Origin: Arthrobacter sp. zg-Y1110
GTDB lineage: Bacteria > Actinomycetota > Actinomycetes > Actinomycetales > Micrococcaceae
DNA: 64,000 nucleotides
Assembly: GCF_025244865.1 (NCBI RefSeq)
Contig: NZ_CP104272.1
Coordinates: forward strand, 558,001 to 622,000
Reading direction: 5' to 3'
In this document: positions 45,022 through 54,227 of the stretch, piece after piece
Layout: each line of letters begins with the position of its first letter
Numbering within the stretch: the stretch's first letter is position 1
Translations under genes and position numbers: made by a program
The notes under the pieces: model-generated
What the model was told of the DNA's origin: nothing
Seen by the model: the letters and a program-made list of their open reading frames with translations, nothing else
The model's database searches: none

Positions 45022-45924
45022 ATGTCTATCTACTTGAACAAGGACTCCAAGGTCATCGTTCAGGGCATCACCGGCGGCGAAGGCACCAAGCACACCGCCC
45101 TGATGCTCAAGGCCGGCACCCAGGTTGTCGGCGGCGTGAACGCCCGCAAGGCCGGCACCACCGTCACCCACGGCGACGTTGAACTGCCCGTCTTCGGCAC
45201 CGTTGCCGAGGCCATCGACAAGACCGACGCCGACGTCTCCATCGTCTTCGTACCGCCGGCCTTCACCAAGGACGCCGTGATGGAAGCGATCGACGCCGGC
45301 ATCGGCCTCGTCGTCGTCATCACCGAAGGCGTTCCCGTACAGGATTCCGCCGAGTTCTGGGCCCACGCCCAGTCCAAGGTGGACGCTGACGGCAACCAGG
45401 TCACCCGCATCATCGGCCCGAACTGCCCCGGCATCATCACCCCCGGCGAAGCGCTGGTCGGCATCACGCCCGCCAACATCACCGGCAAGGGCCCCATCGG
45501 CCTGGTGTCCAAGTCCGGCACCCTGACCTACCAGATGATGTACGAGCTGCGTGACCTTGGCTTCTCCACTGCCATCGGCATCGGCGGCGACCCGGTCATC
45601 GGCACCACCCACATCGATGCACTGGCTGCCTTCGAAGCGGATCCCGAAACCAAGGCCATCGTGATGATCGGCGAAATCGGCGGCGACGCCGAAGAGCGTG
45701 CCGCTGAGTTCATCAAGGCCAACGTCACGAAGCCGGTTGTCGGCTACGTGGCCGGCTTCACGGCTCCCGAAGGTAAGACCATGGGCCACGCCGGTGCCAT
45801 CGTTTCCGGTTCCGCCGGAACGGCACAGGCCAAGAAGGAAGCCCTCGAGGCCGCGGGCGTGAAGGTCGGCAAGACGCCGTCCGAGACCGCTACGCTGCTG
45901 CGCGAAGTCTACGCAGCCCTCTAG
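45022..45924 (+). CDS. sucD: Succinyl-CoA synthetase, alpha subunit
   Basis: 300 residues. CoA-binding Rossmann domain ([27 protein letters not shown]) and phosphohistidine in [18 protein letters not shown]. It is the catalytic partner of SucC, in the same operon. AGAAGAGAG lies before the ATG. A terminator follows at 45940-45977. Confidence 0.97.
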   Translation: MSIYLNKDSKVIVQGITGGEGTKHTALMLKAGTQVVGGVNARKAGTTVTHGDVELPVFGTVAEAIDKTDADVSIVFVPPAFTKDAVMEAIDAGIGLVVVITEGVPVQDSAEFWAHAQSKVDADGNQVTRIIGPNCPGIITPGEALVGITPANITGKGPIGLVSKSGTLTYQMMYELRDLGFSTAIGIGGDPVIGTTHIDALAAFEADPETKAIVMIGEIGGDAEERAAEFIKANVTKPVVGYVAGFTAPEGKTMGHAGAIVSGSAGTAQAKKEALEAAGVKVGKTPSETATLLREVYAAL

Positions 45925-45939
45925 TTCAGTAACTGCACG

Positions 45940-45977
45940 CCCCCGTCCAACGGATTTTTCCGCGGGACGGGGGTTTT
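45940..45977 (+). terminator. Terminator after sucCD
   Basis: CCCCCGTCC (45940-45948) and GGACGGGGG (45965-45973) flank a 16-base loop and are followed by TTTT. Confidence 0.8.
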
Positions 45978-46003
45978 GTGCGTCGCAGCCAAGAAAGTCG
46001 CAA

Positions 46004-47407
46004 ATGTCCACCACAGTAACAGCCGGTCCCGACCGGGCTCCTTCCCCGCATAGACGGGCGCTTCGCCGTGCGTCCTGGATCGTCACCCTTGGCGGTTTCC
46101 TGTTCGGCTACGACACCGGCGTCATCAACGGCGCCCTGCCCTACATGGAAGACGATCTGGGCCTGACCCCCTTCACCGAAGGCCTGATCACCTCCAGCCT
46201 GCTCTTTGGCGCGGCGTTTGGCGGGGCTATTTCCGGGAAGCTGACTGATCGGTTCGGCCGGCGCCGGATCCTGATGGGTCTCGCTGCCGTCTTCCTGATT
46301 GGAACCCTCGGCACCTCCCTGGCGCCAACGATCGCCGTGATGGTGCTGTCCCGGGTTGTGCTCGGCCTGGCCGTGGGCGGCGCCTCGGCGCTGGTGCCCG
46401 TATTCCTGGCCGAACTGGCACCGGCGGAACGCCGCGGCCAGATGGTCACCCGCGACCAGCTGATGATTGTCACCGGACAGCTGGTCGCATTTGTTGCCAA
46501 CGCGGTGATCGGCAACATCTGGGGCGAAGACCAGGGCGTCTGGCGCTGGATGCTCGTGGTGGCCACGCTGCCGGCCATCGCCTTGTGGATCGGAATCAGC
46601 TTTGTTCCGGAAAGCCCGCGCTGGCTCGCGTCCAAGGGGCGCTTCGCCGAAACACTAGCGGCCCTTCGCCGCATCCGCAGCGAGGAAGATGCGCTGGCCG
46701 AACACGACGAAGTGCGTGGCTTGGCGGAGAAGGAATCGGCACAGGCAGGCACGCTGCGGGACTTTGCGGAACCTTGGCTGCTGCGGGTGCTGCTGATCGG
46801 TATGGGATTGTCCATCGTTCAGCAGATCACCGGCGTGAACGCGATTATGTACTACGGCACGCAGATCCTTGCCGACGCCGGTTTCGGTACCGAGGCGGCG
46901 CTCACCGCCAACATTGCCAACGGTGTGGTGTCCGTGGCAGCGGCTATCTTCGGCATCTGGCTGCTGGGCCGGGTCCGCCGTCGGCAAATGCTGATGACCG
47001 GACTGATCGGTACCGGGTCCTCGCTGCTGCTGATCGGGCTGGTATCCATCTTCGTCACGGAAGGCAGCGTCCGCGGTTACATCATCCTGGCCCTGACGGT
47101 CACGTTCCTGGCCTTCCAGCAGGGCGCCGTTTCGCCGGTGACGTGGCTGATGCTCTCGGAAATCTTCCCGTTGAAGGTCCGCGGCCTGGGCATCGGCCTG
47201 TCGGTCTTCGTGCAGTGGATGACCAACTTCGCCGTCGGCTTCTCCTTCCCGATCCTGATGGACGCCATCGGCATCTCCAAGACATTCTTCATCTTCGTGG
47301 TGCTGGGCCTGCTGGCGCTGATGTTTGTCCGCCGCTTCGTCCCGGAGACCCGGGGACAGAGCCTGGAGCAGGTGGAAGAACAGCTCCGGATCGCCGGTAC
47401 CAAATAG
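46004..47407 (+). CDS. Sugar-porter MFS transporter
   Basis: 467 residues, 12 membrane helices. Sugar-porter signatures: GFLFGYDTGVINGAL in helix 1, DRFGRRRIL between helices 2 and 3, PESPRWLASKGR after helix 6, QQITGVNAIMYYG in helix 7, and PETRGQSLEQVEE at the C-terminus. It is a proton symporter for a hexose, pentose or inositol. The 3' end converges on the hydrolase gene with a shared terminator. No regulator is adjacent. Confidence 0.95.
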   Translation: MSTTVTAGPDRAPSPHRRALRRASWIVTLGGFLFGYDTGVINGALPYMEDDLGLTPFTEGLITSSLLFGAAFGGAISGKLTDRFGRRRILMGLAAVFLIGTLGTSLAPTIAVMVLSRVVLGLAVGGASALVPVFLAELAPAERRGQMVTRDQLMIVTGQLVAFVANAVIGNIWGEDQGVWRWMLVVATLPAIALWIGISFVPESPRWLASKGRFAETLAALRRIRSEEDALAEHDEVRGLAEKESAQAGTLRDFAEPWLLRVLLIGMGLSIVQQITGVNAIMYYGTQILADAGFGTEAALTANIANGVVSVAAAIFGIWLLGRVRRRQMLMTGLIGTGSSLLLIGLVSIFVTEGSVRGYIILALTVTFLAFQQGAVSPVTWLMLSEIFPLKVRGLGIGLSVFVQWMTNFAVGFSFPILMDAIGISKTFFIFVVLGLLALMFVRRFVPETRGQSLEQVEEQLRIAGTK

Positions 47408-47423
47408 GAACCCGTGCGCAAAA

Positions 47424-47460
47424 AGAAGGGAACCTGCCGCCGGCAGGTTCCCTTCTTTTT
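47424..47460. terminator. Bidirectional terminator between convergent genes
   Basis: AGAAGGGAACCTGCC (47424-47438) pairs with GGCAGGTTCCCTTCT (47442-47456). T-run on the plus strand and A-run (T on the minus) upstream allow it to work in both directions. Confidence 0.9.
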
Positions 47461-47472
47461 CGTTAGTCGACC

Positions 47473-49035
47473 CTAGGGGATCGCCGGGTAAGCGGCCACG
47501 GTGGGCACGGTGACGGACGCCGTGAAGCTGGTCAGCGCCGTCGCCTTCGGCAGCGCGTAGACGGAGGTGGCGGGCGTGACCTGTAGGACCAGCCGGGTGC
47601 TTGGATCGGCAGTGTAGGAAACCTCTTCCAGGGGGATGGTCAGGGTATGTTCCTTCCCATCCAGGATCAGCGGAATCGGTGTGACCTGGTTGCCCAGCAC
47701 GAGGGAGGATCGCGACCGGTCAATGATCTGGGCATAGACATGGGTGTTGACCTGCCGGGCCGAGCCGCGGTAGGTCAGCGTCAGCTGCGGTGCGCCGAAG
47801 ACCGACGTCGTCACCGTGGGGGCGCTGATGGGGACGTTGACTGCCACCGGAGCGACGGCGGCCGCCACGACTGCGCCGCTGACGGCGGCGGGGGAGAGGA
47901 TGATCGACCCCTTCCCGGTGCCGGTCAGGGCGCCGGTGGCCTGCGGGTATCCGGGCGCTCCGCGGGTCACGCCGGCCTGGTCGATGAACTGGAAGGCCGC
48001 GCCGGTATCCACGGGTTCGTTCCGGAGGTAACGGGCAAACCAGTTCAACACCGCGGGAGTGATCCGGTCCGGTCCGGCAGTGGAATTGCACAACCCGTGG
48101 CCGCCGCAGAACTGCAGCATCTTGGTGGCCGTGCCGGTGCCGCGGATGAGGTCATAGTTGCGCCGGGCCTCGTCCAGCGTGAAAAGGGTATCGGCGGTGC
48201 CCTGGATGATCAGGGTAGGGGCAGTGATTGAGGTGAACAGGGAGTCCGGGGTCAGGGATTCGAAGTAAGCAATGGACTCGGCGCTGAGCTGGTTGGGGTA
48301 GGTCAGGCCTTCCTGGCAGGCCTTGCGGACCGGGGCCGCGAGGGCGCCCTGGTTGCCGACGAGGGAGCCCAGCTGTCCCAGTGCCGTCCCCTCGGCGCAG
48401 AGCAGGGCACCCCAGCCGGTCTTGAAGGAACCGGCCTTGTACAGGCTGGTGGTCAGGTCATTCCAGGCGATGGTGGGGGTGATGGCGTCCACGCGCTGGT
48501 CCTGGGAGGCGAGGACAAACTGGATGCCGCCGCCGTAGGACGCGCCGGCCATGCCGAGGACGGGATCTCCCGGGGACTCCAGTTGCGCTTCGGGCTGGGT
48601 GGCAATGTAGTCGATGATCGCGGAACCGTCCCTGCCCTCATAGGCAGGGTTGTTGACGTAGGCCTCACCGCCGCTGAGCCCGAAACCGCGTGGATCCCAG
48701 GTCACCACGTTGTAGCCGGCGTCCCGCAGGGGAGCGATACCGATGGAGCCGATCAGCGTGCTGGTGGTACTCAACGGGATGCGCCCGCCGGGCAGCCCGA
48801 ATCCGGGTCCCACCATCACGGTGGGTGCCTGTTGTCCGGCGGCCAGGCCGGTGGCCGGGAAGAAGTTCGTGTGGATCGGGGTGCCGTCGAAGCTGGTAAT
48901 AACGACGTCGGTGCGGCTGGCAGGCGCGGGTGCAGCTACAGCCGGTGCCCCCGGCGCTGCGACGGCGGGCGCGGCGGCCAGGGATGAACCCAGAAGCGCG
49001 GCGGACACCGCCAAAATGCCCAGATGTTTCCTCAT
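47473..49035 (-). CDS. Secreted alpha/beta-hydrolase (S15/CocE-like)
   Basis: 520 residues with a Sec signal peptide (MRKHLGILAVSAALLGSSLA..., cleavage near A-V-A-A, residue ~26). The hydrolase core has GMAGASYGGGIQF (nucleophile Ser), QGTADTLFTLDEA (Asp) and CGGHGLC (His). A C-terminal beta-rich domain (about 390-520) resembles the jelly-roll found in X-Pro dipeptidyl-peptidase/CocE-type enzymes. The substrate (peptide or ester) cannot be told. It acts outside the cell. GAGG precedes the ATG. Confidence 0.9.
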   Translation of the reverse strand: MRKHLGILAVSAALLGSSLAAAPAVAAPGAPAVAAPAPASRTDVVITSFDGTPIHTNFFPATGLAAGQQAPTVMVGPGFGLPGGRIPLSTTSTLIGSIGIAPLRDAGYNVVTWDPRGFGLSGGEAYVNNPAYEGRDGSAIIDYIATQPEAQLESPGDPVLGMAGASYGGGIQFVLASQDQRVDAITPTIAWNDLTTSLYKAGSFKTGWGALLCAEGTALGQLGSLVGNQGALAAPVRKACQEGLTYPNQLSAESIAYFESLTPDSLFTSITAPTLIIQGTADTLFTLDEARRNYDLIRGTGTATKMLQFCGGHGLCNSTAGPDRITPAVLNWFARYLRNEPVDTGAAFQFIDQAGVTRGAPGYPQATGALTGTGKGSIILSPAAVSGAVVAAAVAPVAVNVPISAPTVTTSVFGAPQLTLTYRGSARQVNTHVYAQIIDRSRSSLVLGNQVTPIPLILDGKEHTLTIPLEEVSYTADPSTRLVLQVTPATSVYALPKATALTSFTASVTVPTVAAYPAIP

Positions 49036-49239
49036 GGTGACCTCATTGTCTGCGGGAAAGCGCGAGTGGTTACCGGGCGGTAACTTTCCGCAGACTATGA
49101 GGAGGAGGAAGAGGGCACAAGGCCAGCAGGCAAATTCACCCGTTGGGAGCCCTGTTTCGGCGGCATCTATTGTGCGGTGCGGTGTTGTGGTTTAAGCCCC
49201 CGGTGGACCCGGGATGAGGTTGGACTGGTGGGACATATG

Positions 49240-49280
49240 CGCGAAGGTCCCCGCACGGATTATGTGCGGGGACCTTCGCG
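49240..49280. terminator. 17-bp hairpin after the BCCT gene
   Basis: CGCGAAGGTCCCCGCAC (49240-49256) and GTGCGGGGACCTTCGCG (49264-49280) form a perfect stem around a seven-base loop, just beyond the BCCT stop. There is no clear T-run on the minus strand. Confidence 0.75.
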
Positions 49281-49302
49281 TATTACTTAGCGACCGGGTC
49301 AG

Positions 49303-51210
49303 CTACCTGCGTTCCGGGGCGGTGTTCGCCGACACTGCCGCGTCCGGGCCGTCGTCGTGCTCGGTAGTGTGCAGATCGAAGGAGGAGCCATGTTCGTCCA
49401 CGCCGGCCTGGATGGCCCGGTCCACCACGGAAACGGCAAGTCGGCGCCGCAGTGAGAGCGGGTCCTTGGCCAGGTCCTTGGCCAAGGCGATGGTCATCAG
49501 CAGCATAACCACGGCGAAGGGCAGCGCGGCCACAATGGTGATCCGCTGCAGGCCGTCCAGCGCCTCGGCAGGGTCATCGCCGCCGGCCAGCAGCATCACC
49601 GCCCCCACGGCGCCGGTAAGGACGCCCCAGAAGATAACGACGCCGCGGGACGGGTGCTCGGCTCCGTTGGAGCTTAGCGACGCCATGATGATGGAGGCCG
49701 AATCCGCTCCGGTGACGAAGAAGATGGCCACCAGGACCATGGCGAGGATACCCACCGCAGCGGCCAGGAGGTTCGGCATGGGGAGGGCTGCAATCAGGTC
49801 GAACAGCGAGCCGTCGAAATCAATGGTGGGTTCACCGTCGACCATGGTGGTGAGTCCCGGTGTGCCGTTGGCTGCCGCTTCCTGCTGCGTACCGATCGCG
49901 GCGCCGCCGAAAATGGAGAACCAGGCCACGCTGACAACGAAAGGAACCACCAGCACGCCGGTGACGAACTGGCGGATGGTGCGGCCGCGGCTGATGCGGG
50001 CAATGAACATACCGACGAACGGCGTCCAGGACAGCCACCAGGCCCAGTAGAAGATGGTCCAGCTGGAGAGCCAGGCGCGCATGGATTCGTCGCCGGACAC
50101 CTCGGTGCGGGAAGCCATGGATGCCAGGTTGGCGGCGTAGTCACCGATCGCTGCCGGAATGACGTTGAGGATAAACAGGGTCGGCCCCACAACAAAAACG
50201 ATGGCGGCCAGCACCAGCGCGAGGACCATGTTGATGTTGGACAGCCACTGGATGCCGCGGGAAATACCGGAAACCGCGGACGCCACGAAGCAACCGGTGA
50301 GGATCGCGACGATCGCGACCAGGACGGTGGTTCCGGCGGTTCCGAGGAACCCGACCGACTGCAGGCCGCTGCCGATCTGCAGGGCGCCGAGGCCCAGCGA
50401 TGCCGCGGTGCCGAAGAGGGTAGCGAAGATGGCGAAGATGTTCAGCACCTTGCCCAGCGGGCCTTCCACGCGCTTCACGCCGAAGAGTGAGGTGAAGGCC
50501 GACGAAATCAGCTGACGGCGGCCGAGACGGTAGGTGCCGTAGGCCATGGCAATGCCGACGACGGCGTACATGGCCCACGGGTGCAGGCCCCAGTGGAACA
50601 GGGACGTGCCCATGGCGGTCTGCAGGGCCTCGGGGGTCTGGCCGTCAACGGTGCCGGGGGGAGGGGAGATGTAGTAGAACAGGGGCTCGGCCGCGCCGTA
50701 GAACATCAGGCCGATGCCCATGCCGGCGGCGAACATCATGGAGATCCAGGAGATCGTCTTGAACTGCGGTTCCTCGCCGTCCTGGCCCAAGGGAATCTTG
50801 CCGTAGCGTCCCACAGCCAGCCAGATCACGTAAACCACGAGGAACGAGGCCAGGAGCACGAAGAACCAGCCCGCGTTGGTGATGACCCAGTCCAGTGCCG
50901 TCGAGGAGACGGCGGAGAGGCTGTCTGTCCCGAAGAAGCCCCACGCGATGAACGCCAGCGCAAGGGCGCCGGTGATCGCGAAGATCACCTTGTCGAGCTT
51001 CGCCGGCACGCCGCGACTGAGCGCCGCTTCCTGCTCGCGCTGTCCCTCGATGAGCTGCTGGACGAGTTCGTGTTCCTGCTCCACGATGGGCATCGACGAA
51101 GTGGAGGGATCCTCCGGGGCAACGGAGGAGTGGGTGTTGGCGGGAACCGGGGCGACGGGGTCAGCCGCATGCCTCCCGGCGTCGCGCGGTGGACCTTCTG
51201 TGGTAGCCAT
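49303..51210 (-). CDS. BCCT-family glycine betaine/choline transporter
   Basis: 635 residues with about 12 membrane helices and long N- and C-terminal tails. The BCCT signature is clear: WAWWLSWTPFVGMFIARISR (near 395-415), and the Trp-rich helix 4 region (FHWGLHPWAMYAVVGIAMAY). Sodium-coupled uptake of betaine, carnitine or choline for osmoprotection. The charged C-terminal tail resembles the osmosensing tail of BetP. AAGGAAGG precedes the ATG. Confidence 0.95.
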   Translation of the reverse strand: MATTEGPPRDAGRHAADPVAPVPANTHSSVAPEDPSTSSMPIVEQEHELVQQLIEGQREQEAALSRGVPAKLDKVIFAITGALALAFIAWGFFGTDSLSAVSSTALDWVITNAGWFFVLLASFLVVYVIWLAVGRYGKIPLGQDGEEPQFKTISWISMMFAAGMGIGLMFYGAAEPLFYYISPPPGTVDGQTPEALQTAMGTSLFHWGLHPWAMYAVVGIAMAYGTYRLGRRQLISSAFTSLFGVKRVEGPLGKVLNIFAIFATLFGTAASLGLGALQIGSGLQSVGFLGTAGTTVLVAIVAILTGCFVASAVSGISRGIQWLSNINMVLALVLAAIVFVVGPTLFILNVIPAAIGDYAANLASMASRTEVSGDESMRAWLSSWTIFYWAWWLSWTPFVGMFIARISRGRTIRQFVTGVLVVPFVVSVAWFSIFGGAAIGTQQEAAANGTPGLTTMVDGEPTIDFDGSLFDLIAALPMPNLLAAAVGILAMVLVAIFFVTGADSASIIMASLSSNGAEHPSRGVVIFWGVLTGAVGAVMLLAGGDDPAEALDGLQRITIVAALPFAVVMLLMTIALAKDLAKDPLSLRRRLAVSVVDRAIQAGVDEHGSSFDLHTTEHDDGPDAAVSANTAPERR

Positions 51211-51577
51211 AGGCCTTCCTTATGTCAGCATGTCAGCGCAAAAGGGCCCGAGCCCCTCGTTGAAGGACCCGGGCAGGCAGAATGGCAGTCACTCTTTATT
51301 TGAGCGTGTGACGGACGGTACGCCGTCCTCCGGAATCGATAAAGTAACGCTGCCTAGCTTCTGCGTCCCTTTACATAATTCGCAAGTGTTAGTTCCAGAC
51401 TCGCGGCCTGCAACGCGTCAAGTCAAATTGGACAGCGTCCCCGGAGGACGCCGCACGGGGCTTGCGCACTGGTCCCCGGCGCCGTACCTGGTGGCTGTGC
51501 TATAGGCCACCCTGCACTGTGCGTCGGGCCACGGACGCTGAGGTGAAGCTGTTACGGTTCGCGGCTGGGGCGAATCT
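51211..51577. other. Intergenic region without a gene
   Basis: 367 bases upstream of the BCCT gene and downstream of the lipoprotein remnant. It contains an imperfect GC hairpin in the BCCT leader (about 51245-51275). I see no conserved RNA, repeat or reading frame with coding character. Confidence 0.5.
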
Positions 51578-51760
51578 TCATCGCAGGATCATCCGTGCAG
51601 GGACCTTCGACGGAGACGGTGCGAGCGCACTGGGGTCGTTGGCATCCCAAACAGTCTCCTCGGGGTCGCCATGGACCCACCGTCCGCCGTGGAGCTGAAC
51701 AGTCTCTTCAGTCAGTTCCATCATGCGCTGAAGGAGGGCGGTGGCTCTTCGAATTGTCAT
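51578..51760 (-). pseudogene. Truncated copy of the adjacent lipoprotein gene
   Basis: 60 residues from the ATG at 51760. The segment ALLQRMMELTEETVQLHGG and RWVHGDPEETVWD matches ELLARMLELSDETTKVHGG and QWTYSNDARSAWD of the lipoprotein just upstream. The signal peptide, lipobox and the last ~110 residues are missing; the C-terminal stretch after the match is unrelated. It lies 11 bases after the lipoprotein stop, so it is a tandem duplicate reduced to its first domain. It may be a decayed remnant, or a small functional fragment. Confidence 0.65.
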
Positions 51761-51771
51761 GTGGTCGTCTT

Positions 51772-52356
51772 CTAGGTGGTCCGGAATTCCATCTCGGGGT
51801 CGTAGGAACATGGTCCTTCGTAGCTCAGGCTGCTGAGATGGGTGCCGGCCTGGTAAACCAATGTGCTTCCCTCTTCGTCCTGAAGGGTAACCATGATGTA
51901 GTAACCCGGTCCCAGGGACTTGGGCACTGGGGAATCGTAACGGTTGGTTTCGGTGAATCCCTGCTGTTCGAAATGCGAGACATACTTGTCCATGGCGGCT
52001 TCCGGGTCTTCCACCGCGGGGCCCATGATCATCGAACTGTAGCGGTACGCGCGCTTCTCGCCGCTTCCGGGCTTCAGCCTCGTACAGGTATCCGCGATAT
52101 ACCCGCTCGTTTTCGTACCGTCCCAGGCTGAACGTGCGTCATTGGAATAGGTCCACTGTCCACCGTGGACCTTGGTGGTTTCATCGCTTAGCTCCAGCAT
52201 CCTGGCGAGCAGCTCCGAGGCAGGCCTGGACTGATCCGCGGCTTGGCTGTTTTCACTTTTCATGGTGTCCTCTGAATCGAACGGGGTGGCGCAGCCGGCC
52301 ACCGTTAGGGCTAGGGCAAGGGCGATCGAGCCAACCGCCAGGGTCAGCCGGTTCAT
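51772..52356 (-). CDS. Lipoprotein of type VII-like operon 2
   Basis: 194 residues. Lipoprotein signal with lipobox TVAGC (cysteine 22), so it is anchored on the outer face of the membrane. The rest is a mixed alpha/beta domain with ELLARMLELSDETTKVHGGQ and a later strand-rich part (YYIMVTLQDEEGSTLVYQAG). The start overlaps the hydrolase stop (ATGA). I do not recognise the family. It is the third gene of the operon; the next is a truncated duplicate. Confidence 0.85.
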   Translation of the reverse strand: MNRLTLAVGSIALALALTVAGCATPFDSEDTMKSENSQAADQSRPASELLARMLELSDETTKVHGGQWTYSNDARSAWDGTKTSGYIADTCTRLKPGSGEKRAYRYSSMIMGPAVEDPEAAMDKYVSHFEQQGFTETNRYDSPVPKSLGPGYYIMVTLQDEEGSTLVYQAGTHLSSLSYEGPCSYDPEMEFRTT

Positions 52357-54227
52357 CGTCTGCCAAAACTGTGCGGGTAATAAGGCATCTCAGACCGTCT
52401 CTCTTCAAAGGCTCTCGAAGTATCCGCTAATTCTTCCTCGCGCTGTAGGACCTCATCACCGTTTCCGGTTGTAATCTTGGCGATGGAATCCAAGCTCTGC
52501 GTTCCAACGTCCAGATACCCATGTTTATCGTAGGTGTGCAGGGGATTCCATTTGTCATCGTCTTCCCCGATGACGGAGTGTCCCAGGGTCTGCTTGAGCT
52601 CCCGCTCTGCGTCCCCCTCCGAACTGAATTCATGTGCCCCGAAACCGTCCCCCAGCGGGTCGGTGCGACCTGAGGACCGACCAAGCGATGCGACGTCGTC
52701 TTGGGTGGCCTGGGTAGCAAACAACGCCGGTTGTCCCCCGGGACCATCTTTAATGCGCATGTCCGCCAGGGCCGTGTTGTCCAGGCCGGCGGAGCCATAA
52801 AACGCCACAGAGTCCACGTCAAAATCAATCCCGGTCAGGCCGTGAGCGGTGGTAGTGGTGCCGTAGGAGTGCGCTGCCACCGAAACGTAAGTATCACGGC
52901 CGTCGCTGGCAGCGTTGAAGCCATTCAGCGATGAGGCGAGCCGCTCACCTCCGTCTAGGGCATGTTTGTTGCCCAAGACTTCGGTGGAGGGCGGCATGGC
53001 TGGTGTGTGGTAACCGATCCAGGCAACTACCGCCGGGTCGCCGCCGCCAAGCTTCAGTTGGGCATCGTAAATGTTCTGTGACCCCTTGGCCCAATCATCC
53101 ATGGACCCGGCGGTCGTTCCCATCCCCGGGACATTCCACGTGACGTTGTCAGCAGTATCCATATTTCCGATAGCCAAAGCGGCCAGCGGCGGGTGCGTGG
53201 GATCAAAGGAAATCAGTCCGCGGACGGTCCGGTTGTCGCGGCCGGGGTCAGCGGCATGTTTTATTTCCATCAGGACATCCCGCTGTGCATCCGGAAGCGG
53301 ATCCTGGGCCAGTGCCAGGTCCAGCGCCACGTTGTTCGCAGCAATTCGGTCTGAGTAAGGAATGCCCTCCAGATTGCCTACGAGGGACGGCACCTTCTGG
53401 CTGATGACAGCGCGCTGCTCCGGCGTGAGCTTCTCCCAGGCTTCCTTATTTTTCTGGGGATCCGATCCGAGAGCCGGCGGCGAGAGCGCGGCCTCTGGGT
53501 TACGGGCCAGGAACTGTTCCATCTGGTCGGGCCTGAGCCCGGCCAAGAGCGCAAGATACTGCTGCATGGCTACAGTCGGGTCACCGATGGAGTTCTGCAC
53601 CCGGTTGTAGGCCTGGGTGACATCCTGGATAGCCCATTCGTTCAGGGCTTCCTTGCTGATTGGCGGAACATCAGCAGTAGGACGGACCAAGGCCCTGTGC
53701 GCCCGGCTACACTCCTGCTCTGCCTTTTGAAGTTCGGCTGCCAATTGGTCCGCTTCCCTTTGGAGCATGAACTGATCCATGAAAGCGTCCGCGGAGTCCA
53801 TGACGGACCCGATTTTGCTGACAGCCTCTCCGAGGAAGCCGAATTCTCCGATGCCATCGATGATTTCGGCTTCGCGCTTGTCTTGCGCTTGGGCAGTTGC
53901 GATTTTGGCCTTGAGCTCAGCGCGCTTTGCCTTGATTGCGGTGATTTCTTCCGCGAAGACCTCCAACGCCTGTTTTGAGGAGCGCACCGCAAGCAGGATC
54001 TCCTCGCTGTCGTCGCGCGGTTTGTCCATCGCCGTGTACACGAGGTTTGCTTCCGGGGCGCGGTAGAAGGAATCGACGGTCTGCCACTTGGCCTGGGCGT
54101 CGTCCAAGGTATCAGCCATACGTTCAACGCGTCTGTCCAGCCGCGCGGCAGCAGCCAGCAGCGCCGCCTCGTTGGGCAGATTGTCGGTACCACTCAGATC
54201 AACATTGATGCTCACGTCAAACCCCAC
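52353..54227 (-). CDS. DUF1023-type alpha/beta-hydrolase with type VII-like N-domain
   Basis: 624 residues, no signal peptide. Residues 1-110 carry W48, YRAPE 55-59, LVYTAM 62-67 and FAEEI 91-95, with the same spacing as the glycine-zipper protein at 7236-8384. A helical linker (about 100-300) leads to the hydrolase domain (about 340-600), with nucleophile Ser454 in VAAHSYGTTTTA and a likely catalytic His near NPLHTYDKHG. This arrangement (helical N-domain plus DUF1023) is typical of actinobacterial type VII-linked hydrolases. The substrate is unknown. It overlaps both neighbours (16 and 4 bases). Confidence 0.9.
   Translation of the reverse strand: MGFDVSINVDLSGTDNLPNEAALLAAAARLDRRVERMADTLDDAQAKWQTVDSFYRAPEANLVYTAMDKPRDDSEEILLAVRSSKQALEVFAEEITAIKAKRAELKAKIATAQAQDKREAEIIDGIGEFGFLGEAVSKIGSVMDSADAFMDQFMLQREADQLAAELQKAEQECSRAHRALVRPTADVPPISKEALNEWAIQDVTQAYNRVQNSIGDPTVAMQQYLALLAGLRPDQMEQFLARNPEAALSPPALGSDPQKNKEAWEKLTPEQRAVISQKVPSLVGNLEGIPYSDRIAANNVALDLALAQDPLPDAQRDVLMEIKHAADPGRDNRTVRGLISFDPTHPPLAALAIGNMDTADNVTWNVPGMGTTAGSMDDWAKGSQNIYDAQLKLGGGDPAVVAWIGYHTPAMPPSTEVLGNKHALDGGERLASSLNGFNAASDGRDTYVSVAAHSYGTTTTAHGLTGIDFDVDSVAFYGSAGLDNTALADMRIKDGPGGQPALFATQATQDDVASLGRSSGRTDPLGDGFGAHEFSSEGDAERELKQTLGHSVIGEDDDKWNPLHTYDKHGYLDVGTQSLDSIAKITTGNGDEVLQREEELADTSRAFEERRSEMPYYPHSFGRR

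Noticed and set aside
43477..46086. 869-codon minus-strand frame opposite sucC and sucD
   Set aside because: Composition is Gly/Val/Asp-rich shadow sequence; both sense genes are unmistakable.
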